A stretch of 64,000 nt of DNA from Promethearchaeota archaeon (GTDB lineage: Archaea > Asgardarchaeota > Lokiarchaeia > Sigyniarchaeales > SOKP01), in the NCBI GenBank assembly GCA_019058295.1, contig JAHPZI010000006.1, forward strand, positions 79,916 through 143,915, written 5' to 3'. The notes under the pieces were generated by a model. It had not been told where the DNA came from. It was given only the letters and a program-made list of their open reading frames with translations, and made no database searches. Position numbers and translations under genes: made by a program. Shown piece by piece: positions 59,355-64,000 of the stretch. The first letter of the stretch is position 1; the number at the start of each line of letters is the position of its first letter.

Positions 59355-59561
59355 TTAGATTAAACCAATAGCGATTTTCATATCTTGCTGAGTTACTTTC
59401 TTACGACCAGAGTGTTTCGCAATGTCAAGCGCGCAAGCTGTTAGGCTTTTAGCATATTCTTCTAACCAATCCATTAATTTGTCAACTGCGGCACGACTTA
59501 CGATCTCAGCTCCAGCTTTTTTCATTAGAGCCCTTAAAGGACTCCATGCAAATGCAGCCAT
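59355..59561 (-). CDS. Archaeal histone
   Basis: DNA-wrapping protein of 68 residues consisting of the histone fold only. Helix 1 SPLRALMKKAGAEIVSRAAV, helix 2 KLMDWLEEYAKSLTACALDIAK (the long helix, split here), helix 3 TQQDMKIAIGLI; RKKVTQQD gives the loop-2 basic/Thr contact and AKHSGRKKV the R-T-like pair seen in HMf-type histones. No N- or C-terminal tail is present, unlike the tailed histones of some Asgard relatives. A strong ribosome-binding site (GGAGGAATATTAAAATG) fixes the start. It may form long hypernucleosome-like filaments as in other archaea; this is inference. Confidence 0.93.
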   Translation of the reverse strand: MAAFAWSPLRALMKKAGAEIVSRAAVDKLMDWLEEYAKSLTACALDIAKHSGRKKVTQQDMKIAIGLI

Positions 59562-59565
59562 TTTA

Positions 59566-59657
59566 ATATTCCTCCACTAATTATTTTTTTTATTTTGTTG
59601 ATTTTTATTAATTTTGAGACTTAACTATATTTTAATTAGAATTTCTTATATATAAAT
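59566..59657 (-). promoter_or_regulatory. Histone gene leader: strong ribosome-binding site and TATA-like box
   Basis: GGAGG about 10 bp before the ATG is the clearest Shine-Dalgarno site in the window, and a TTTATATATAAG box lies ~90 bp before the ATG (59646-59657). A leader of ~60 bases with a strong site contrasts with the nearly leaderless tuf and suggests high, translation-driven expression. Confidence 0.45.
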
Positions 59658-59737
59658 GTGTTGGTTGGTATTGTATAATTCGATTAATATTTTCATTCAA
59701 TTTTGGTCGACAAAAAAAATTGAAAAAAATTTTTTAA

Positions 59738-59785
59738 TTAATATTTAATTGTGAAATTGAGATCTATTCTATGATCAAAATCTGA
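59738..59785 (+). repeat. 48-bp direct repeat, copy 1
   Basis: Starts TTAATATTTAATTGTGAAAT and ends CTATGATCAAAATCTGA. It matches 61947-61994 at about 40 of 48 positions in the same orientation. It lies ~180 bp upstream of the histone ATG. The pair encloses the kelch-like gene. Confidence 0.7.
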
Positions 59786-60170
59786 GGAAAAATTGTACAG
59801 TTATTGAATTTTTTTTTTTACTTCAAAATAATATAATGCAATCTGTCAATGATACCATATTAAATAATGTATGAAGTAAAAGGAAAAATCTTTATTTCTT
59901 ATTTCACCTACTTGATAAGAAAATAGTTTTAATAAGAATTTACATATAATCAAATAATCAGAGAATAGGAAAATTAAATATATATATAGGCTCTGACAAT
60001 AGTATATAACAATTGGGTATATAAGGTAATTCTTTAAATAACTAAGCATCCTAAACTTTAAGATTTTGATAATTTTGAGCTTTTTTATATAGATTATCTT
60101 TTGGGAAAGAAATAAGATTGCCGATTTAATTTAAGACTAAATTAATATAAAAAGAAAAAAAAATATATTA

Positions 60171-61808
60171 TTACTTTTTAAGAATTGCTTTTCGCTTTAT
60201 GATCACAATTAAAGAGATTATGGCAATAACAACAAATAGCAGATAATAATTTCCAAATGGAATTGTTTCATCATCATCATCATTAGCATCATCATCATCG
60301 TCAGCATAATATAAGGGTGTTGTCTTAGAAATTGAATGTTCAAAAATCCAGAGATCGTTTAAAAATCCTAGTGCCCCCGTATCAGGATAACCCGAACCTC
60401 CAAATAAGTAGAATTCACCATCAGCTCCAGTCCAAAAAGCAGACCCAGATCTAGCTCCTGGGGAGTTTGCACTATCAGGAATTCCCATAGTGCCATAAAC
60501 ACCATTCTGATCAAGAGTTTTATACCCCGATGTCCACGTCCACTCATGGGAAGTGATATCAAATTTCCAAAGGTCATTCAACGAACCATACGATCCCGTC
60601 TCAGGATAACCCACTCCTCCAAATACCCAGATATCTCCATTAGTATCGGCCCAAATAACAGCAGAGTATCTTCCTCCTGGGTAGTTAGCGCTATTAGGAG
60701 CTCCCTTCGTGCCATAAACACCATTTAAATTGTTAGTCTGGCTACCCGACATCCATGTCCACTCATAGGAAGTCATATTTAGCCTCCAGAGTTCATTCAT
60801 CCGATTTTCCCCTCCTATTTCAGCATGACCCCCAAATATCCAGAGATTTCCATTAGTATCAGTGCAATAACCAGTATAACGTCTAGCTCCAGGATAGTTT
60901 GCACTGTCAGGATCTCCCTCGGTGCCATAAACCCCAATTGCATTGTTAGTCTTATTACCCGATATCCATGTCCACTCAGAGGAAGTGATATTATATCTCC
61001 AAACATCATTCAACCTCCCATACGATCCCGACTCAGTATGGCCCCATCCTCCAAATAACCAGAGATTTCCATTAGTATCATTCCAGGAAACACTATCATA
61101 TCTACTTCCGGGGTAATTCGCACTGTCAGGATCTCCCTTGGTGCCGTAAACCCCATCTACATTTATAAACTTACTACCCGCCATCCATGTCCACTCAGAA
61201 GAAGTGATATTAAATCTCCAGAGATCAGTCAACCGACCTGAAGTTGTTTCATTTAAACCAAGTCCTCCAAATAGCCAGAAATTTCCCTCTTTATCTATCC
61301 AGGAAACAGCTAAATCTCTACCTCCTGGGTAATTTGCACTGTCAGGATCTCCCTTGGTGCCATAAACCCCAAATTCATAAGTTGTTTTATTACCTGATAT
61401 CCATGTCCATTCCTGAGATGTTTTATTGAATAACCAGAGGTCATTCAAGAAATCAGATGCCCCTGTTGTGGCTAAACCCACTCCTCCAAATAACCATAAA
61501 TTTCCATTTATATCAGTACTGGAAGTAGCACCATATCTGCCTCCTGGGAAATTTGCGCTGTCAGGAACTCCCTTGGTGCCATAATCACCATATGCATCAG
61601 CAGTCTTATTCCCCATCATCCAGGTCCACTCCACAACAACACCACTACTTTTTGGTGTGATTATTGGAACCTCTGCTTCAGAATCTGATTTATTCTCATT
61701 AGTCATCAAAGTTGAAGAGAAGAAAGATGTATAAAATATGATAGAAATCAATATTATACTAAAACTAATTGTAATCGGTTTGATTTTCATTATTTTTAAA
61801 TTTGTCAT
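60171..61808 (-). CDS. Surface-anchored kelch-like beta-propeller with six near-identical repeats
   Basis: A 545-residue exported protein. A hydrophobic N-terminal segment (residues ~10-33) is the signal sequence or anchor. Six tandem units of ~72 residues follow, each with EWTWxSGxKT, GVYGTKGDPDSANYPGGRY, then NGNLWLFGG and LNDLWRFNITS. The blades match kelch/galactose-oxidase-type propellers, and six is a complete propeller. The tail is an Asp/Asn run (DDDDANDDDDE), then one membrane helix (~515-537) and basic KRKAILKK, a type I anchor. Sequons (NKT, NITS, NMTS) recur in most units, making it a likely AglB substrate. Near identity of the repeats in DNA implies recent amplification or gene conversion. 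Binding of a ligand or another cell is the usual propeller role. Confidence 0.9.
   Translation of the reverse strand: MTNLKIMKIKPITISFSIILISIIFYTSFFSSTLMTNENKSDSEAEVPIITPKSSGVVVEWTWMMGNKTADAYGDYGTKGVPDSANFPGGRYGATSSTDINGNLWLFGGVGLATTGASDFLNDLWLFNKTSQEWTWISGNKTTYEFGVYGTKGDPDSANYPGGRDLAVSWIDKEGNFWLFGGLGLNETTSGRLTDLWRFNITSSEWTWMAGSKFINVDGVYGTKGDPDSANYPGSRYDSVSWNDTNGNLWLFGGWGHTESGSYGRLNDVWRYNITSSEWTWISGNKTNNAIGVYGTEGDPDSANYPGARRYTGYCTDTNGNLWIFGGHAEIGGENRMNELWRLNMTSYEWTWMSGSQTNNLNGVYGTKGAPNSANYPGGRYSAVIWADTNGDIWVFGGVGYPETGSYGSLNDLWKFDITSHEWTWTSGYKTLDQNGVYGTMGIPDSANSPGARSGSAFWTGADGEFYLFGGSGYPDTGALGFLNDLWIFEHSISKTTPLYYADDDDDANDDDDETIPFGNYYLLFVVIAIISLIVIIKRKAILKK
60330..61640 (-). repeat. Six tandem ~216-bp repeats in the kelch-like gene
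   Basis: Each unit of about 72 codons keeps whole stretches unchanged at DNA level, for example the segments encoding YGTKGDPDSANYPGG and NGNLWLFGG. Units 2 and 3 are the closest pair and the outer ones are more diverged. Such arrays change copy number by recombination. Confidence 0.85.
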
Positions 61809-61946
61809 TATTTGACCAAAATATAATTATCTTTATAATGATGATTATTATATTTTTAAGGTTCTTATTACCAGTTTTCTCGAGTAAAATACCCCTCACT
61901 TCAGTATAAATTTCTTATTTTCTGAAATTAAAAGATACCTTAGTTA

Positions 61947-61994
61947 TTAATATTTATTTGTGAAATTGATACTCATCCTATGATCAAAATTTGA
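61947..61994 (+). repeat. 48-bp direct repeat, copy 2
   Basis: Second copy of the element at 59738-59785, same orientation, beginning TTAATATTTATTTGTGAAAT and ending CTATGATCAAAATTTGA. It lies ~140 bp upstream of the kelch-like ATG, comparable to the position of copy 1 before the histone gene, so a shared regulatory role is possible. Confidence 0.7.
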
Positions 61995-62121
61995 TAACTT
62001 ATTAGTCGGTTTACTCGCGCCGAATTAAGCATTCAATATAGGTTTATTGAGATTATTGACCAAAGATGATAAATTGAGATAGCTAATAATTTTTTGAATT
62101 ATATAACGGGTTATTATTTTA

Positions 62122-62134
62122 GCGTTGAACGCTT
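62122..62134 (-). terminator. Possible hairpin terminator behind the gene at 62166-62825
   Basis: AGCG-TTGAA-CGCT can fold as a 4-bp stem, or as a 6-bp dyad around a single base, about 30 bp past the stop of the minus-strand gene. Archaeal termination rarely depends on hairpins, so this is tentative. Confidence 0.25.
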
Positions 62135-62165
62135 TTGAGCTCTCAATTGTAGGAAATAATTTTTA

Positions 62166-62825
62166 TTACAGCTCTATTAATTCAGTTTTGTTTGCTTGGT
62201 TAATTGCTTCTTTTAATCTATGTTGCCATGCATGGATTTTATCAATTTGATCAAATACATTTCGCTCTTCTATACCATAATCAACTATCTCTTCTACATT
62301 ATAGTAATCAATATATTCTTCTTCAATCTTATGACCTTGCTCGCTGAGTGATTGTTTTTGTTTGTATAATGGATAAATAGTTCGCCATTTGGTGTAGGCA
62401 TCTGTTTTTTCTATTACTTCAACACCAACAGCTTTTTTTGGTACAGCTTGTGCAGCTTCTTCCAATTTTGGAGCTATATCATTCTTTAAAACTAATAATT
62501 CTGGAATTGTAAGTTCAACTTCATTGCCTTCTAAATCAACCAATCTTGCTTTCGCTTTTTGGTTTGTCAATGATATTCTTAAGGCAATTTTTCTGTCTTC
62601 CTCTATTAGCTGTTTGATCTTTTCTTGACATTCTTCAATTGTATAGGTTCTTTTAAAATCTTTTTCAGAGCCCGGGATTTTAATAAATTTTTTCTCTCCT
62701 TCAATTTCTTTTGTCTGATACTTAATACTATCTTTTCCAGCAAGTCTTAGTCTATTTATCCAATTGTTAAGCTCAGACTCTATTTGCTTACGACGGGAAA
62801 ATGCGTCGCCCAATGTAAATACCAT
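62166..62825 (-). CDS. Helical protein of unknown function, distantly DIP1984/DUF6847-like
   Basis: A 219-residue cytosolic helical protein. The order helix (TLGDAFSRRKQIESELNNWI), helix with RISLTNQKAKA, a strand pair (VDLEGNEVELTIP) and helix (ELLVLKNDIAPKLEEAAQAV) resembles the bacterial DIP1984-type proteins, in which an A-rich first helix is followed by RINxTN and sLtdALxxRD. Similarity is weak, and the charged linker (residues ~35-60) is extra. Another phrase, DAYTKWRTIYPLYKQKQSLS, is unmatched. No catalytic or metal site is visible. A possible structured RNA lies just upstream on either strand (62867-63059). Confidence 0.65.
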   Translation of the reverse strand: MVFTLGDAFSRRKQIESELNNWINRLRLAGKDSIKYQTKEIEGEKKFIKIPGSEKDFKRTYTIEECQEKIKQLIEEDRKIALRISLTNQKAKARLVDLEGNEVELTIPELLVLKNDIAPKLEEAAQAVPKKAVGVEVIEKTDAYTKWRTIYPLYKQKQSLSEQGHKIEEEYIDYYNVEEIVDYGIEERNVFDQIDKIHAWQHRLKEAINQANKTELIEL

Positions 62826-63139
62826 TTATTTCTTCACCTTTAATTTTATTTTTTGATTTATTGGGTGCCAGCACGGTTGTCAAGGCTTGAAGGAGCCTTG
62901 TAAATGTATGATACCGATATATTCTATTATATTATGGGATATAGATCTAAATTTTTACTATATACGTCCAAAGCGTGACGTGCGCTTAGGTAGACAGCCT
63001 AAGTTTTGATAGATGTAATATTATAAAGTTTACAACCTTCATATTTGATCCGTGCTGGCTTGATTATAAAGGTTTAAGTCTTATTTAAATATTGCTATGA
63101 AATTAAATTTCTATAAAAAAAAATAATATTTTTTATATA
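62826..63139. other. 314-bp gene-free stretch holding a possible structured RNA
   Basis: No open frame of note. The stretch is richer in G+C than other spacers and contains a set of nested complementary segments described in the next entry. Promoter elements for the gene at 62825 (minus strand) should also lie here. Confidence 0.6.
62867..63059. ncRNA. Candidate structured RNA, about 193 nt, strand unknown
   Basis: Ends pair perfectly over 10 bp: GCCAGCACGG (62867-62876) with CCGTGCTGGC (63050-63059). A second pairing inside is TTGT with ACAA (62877-62880 with 63032-63035). Within these, three local hairpins are seen: CAAGGCT-TGAAGG-AGCCTTG (62881-62900), ACGTC-N8-GACGT (62964-62981) and CTTAGG-TAGACAG-CCTAAG (62985-63003). 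The result is a closed, multi-branched fold in a region with no gene. No RNase P, SRP, 5S rRNA or tRNA motif was found by eye. Alternatives are an inverted-repeat mobile element or a chance fold, though four separate perfect stems make chance unlikely. Confidence 0.5.
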
Positions 63140-63337
63140 CTAACTCAAAACCATGGATATAAGATATAACATATCAAGGGTCATTTGGAATATAAGAACA
63201 GCTACAACCGACCAGACAGCTATGGAGAGAATCATATGATTACATTTTTGATCCTTTTTTGACAATTCCTGTCCACAGTTTTGACAATAGTTTATTGCGC
63301 CTTCCAAATGATAACCACATTTTTTACATAGAATCAT
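63140..63337 (-). CDS. Small zinc-ribbon membrane protein
   Basis: A 65-residue protein with a zinc ribbon at the front, LCKKCGYHLEGAINYCQNCG, a charged linker (QELSKKDQKCNH) and one or two membrane segments (ILSIAVWSVVAVLIFQMTLD, then LYLISMVLS). Start: the ATG at 63337 has a GGGTGA site 9 bp before it; an upstream in-frame GTG lies inside that site and is unlikely. Such zinc-ribbon/membrane proteins are frequent in archaea and usually uncharacterised. The gene is separated from its upstream neighbour by 44 bp and shares its orientation with the two small genes that follow in the window. Confidence 0.72.
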   Translation of the reverse strand: MILCKKCGYHLEGAINYCQNCGQELSKKDQKCNHMILSIAVWSVVAVLIFQMTLDMLYLISMVLS

Positions 63338-63381
63338 TATTTTTATCACCCTTCTATTTTAGAATTATATTTTATTTCATT

Positions 63382-63714
63382 TTATTCTTCTGAATATGCT
63401 TTTGCTTTGCGAACTCTTAATATTTTTGAACCAAAAAGTTCTAAATTTTTTATTTGCTTTAATTTTTCTGAAAAATAAGTAATTTTACCATCAGGGCCCT
63501 TTCTATTATCAACCATTTTTACAAAAAAATATTTATGAAGATATTTGCCAATACACCAAGTAATGACGGTTCTCGGTTTTTTTCTTTGAGAGCTAAAACA
63601 CCACCAATCTTTACAACGTTTAGAGCAAAATATATGCGTCGAAGGAGTTTGAAGTTTGTTTACTAATAGCACCGGTTTTTTATTTATAGCCCTTCTGCAA
63701 TATTCACATATCAT
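63382..63714 (-). CDS. Small zinc-finger protein (MYM/TRASH-like), function unknown
   Basis: A 110-residue protein. The opening MICEYCRRAINKKP and HIFCSKRCKDWWCFSS give Cys3-x2-Cys6 and Cys30-x3-Cys34, the pattern of FCS/TRASH-type treble-clef fingers (CxxC...FCSxxC). The second half is basic (RKKPRTVITWCIGKYLHKYF, VRKAKAYSEE) and could bind nucleic acid. Family unknown. It follows the 45-residue gene by 18 bp, so both are probably on one transcript. The upstream boundary is clear but no ribosome-binding site is visible, as expected for an internal gene of a coupled pair. Confidence 0.65.
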   Translation of the reverse strand: MICEYCRRAINKKPVLLVNKLQTPSTHIFCSKRCKDWWCFSSQRKKPRTVITWCIGKYLHKYFFVKMVDNRKGPDGKITYFSEKLKQIKNLELFGSKILRVRKAKAYSEE

Positions 63715-63732
63715 GAGTCTTTTTTACAATTT

Positions 63733-63870
63733 CTATAAAATTTCTAAAATTTGTCTATTATTAAATTCTCTGAGAGAATTTTTAATCATTTCTCCTTCAA
63801 TATCTGAAAACTCATCATCTTCTCCATCAATTAGAATACTATTTAGTATTTCTTCTATTCTTTCTGACAT
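63733..63870 (-). CDS. Tiny acidic helical protein (45 aa)
   Basis: An ATG at 63870 with a GGTGAT site 4-9 bp before it opens a 45-codon frame ending in TAG at 63733. The protein reads SERIEEILNSILIDGEDDEF then SDIEGEMIKNSLREFNNRQI, acidic and helical. The good ribosome-binding site and the 18-bp gap to the zinc-finger gene downstream support a real gene, perhaps an interaction partner of that protein. No family is recognised. Confidence 0.55.
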   Translation of the reverse strand: MSERIEEILNSILIDGEDDEFSDIEGEMIKNSLREFNNRQILEIL

Positions 63871-64000
63871 TTTATCACCATTTTAAAATTTATGATTATA
63901 GAGATTATACACAAGTTTTATTATCGTTATATTTAAAGAAAAAAATTAGATTGGGTACCAAATTCAGTGATGATTCGATGATTTAATCATAATTTGTGTA

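Larger units (their letters stand above)
59562..60170. other. 609-bp A+T-rich spacer between histone and kelch-like genes
   Basis: No convincing gene is seen: the only longer open frame is a low-complexity run of Ile/Leu/Tyr without a ribosome-binding site, consistent with chance in A+T-rich DNA. It holds the histone promoter and one copy of a 48-bp repeat (59738-59785) whose second copy lies upstream of the kelch-like gene. The end next to 60171 is presumably the transcription terminator region of that gene. Confidence 0.5.
61809..62165. other. 357-bp spacer upstream of the kelch-like gene
   Basis: No gene seen. It holds copy 2 of the 48-bp repeat, the promoter region of the kelch-like gene and, at 62122-62134, the compact dyad AGCGTTGAACGCT, which lies behind the stop of the gene at 62166-62825 and could end its transcript. 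Confidence 0.5.

Noticed and set aside
59846..60049. 67-codon hydrophobic frame in the histone-kelch spacer
   Set aside because: Composition is what random A+T-rich DNA gives; no ribosome-binding site and no clean membrane/charge split.
62860..62900. GTGCCAGCACGG resembles the start of the 16S rRNA 530 loop region
   Set aside because: Similarity ends after about ten bases; the rest has no rRNA match, and a 193-nt closed fold is not a piece of 16S rRNA.

Overview
The window is about 30% G+C and reads as chromosome of an Asgard archaeon, most likely from the Lokiarchaeia. It carries archaeal information-processing genes (split RNA polymerase A'/A'', aIF5B, aIF2-alpha, EF-1A, EF-2, PCNA, RFC small subunit, heterodimeric primase, GINS, histone, Nop10, eL30/eL44/eS27, Csl4, archaeal CCA-adding enzyme, Taw1). 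Alongside them are proteins typical of Asgard genomes: an Arf-like small GTPase, long leucine-rich-repeat proteins, seven-helix membrane proteins and an oversized STT3/AglB. The lineage is an inference from gene content, since no rRNA gene is present.

Layout. 1-13 kb: a membrane-tethered winged-helix gene with a decayed second copy, a 16-repeat LRR protein, a nucleoside phosphorylase, Taw1, phosphoglycerate mutase, an EngB-like GTPase, an acidic protein, EF-2, the CCA enzyme and aIF5B. 13-26 kb: two lineage-type proteins, then uvrA and uvrB separated by about 6 kb of accessory genes. A 40-codon remnant of a second uvrA lies directly behind uvrB, so these genes look like an insertion or rearrangement in an old uvrB-uvrA pair. 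The accessory block holds a TIGR04255-like gene, two co-oriented unknown genes (one with a SQSCD motif), a PH-like membrane protein, an LRR protein, a tiny membrane protein, a divergently transcribed regulator-like protein and a HEPN-type protein. It is the best candidate for an undescribed, possibly defensive, system.

26-46 kb: AglB, TruA, RFC, enolase, then an RNA-processing cluster (METTL5-like methyltransferase, Csl4, Rpo11, RNase III-like protein, DUF99), an Arf-like GTPase, EF-1A, aIF2-alpha/Nop10, and a replication operon pcn-priL-priS-gins. 46-56 kb: eL44-eS27, PyrB, a winged-helix/ATP-cone/NrdD-like protein, and the conserved operon rpoA1-rpoA2-rpl30e-nusA-rps12-rps7. 56-64 kb: membrane and zinc-ribbon proteins, an acyl-CoA synthetase alpha-type protein, histone, a surface beta-propeller of six near-identical repeats, and a gene-free stretch with the folding pattern of a structured RNA.

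Points that stand out: rps12 and a METTL5-like gene have no ATG/GTG/TTG where their families must start; EF-2 has an altered diphthamide loop; the CCA enzyme has Asn where the third catalytic Asp is expected; Taw1 carries an inserted winged-helix-like segment; PriS ends in a GINS-like domain. All calls come from reading the sequence and knowledge of families; no database search was run.
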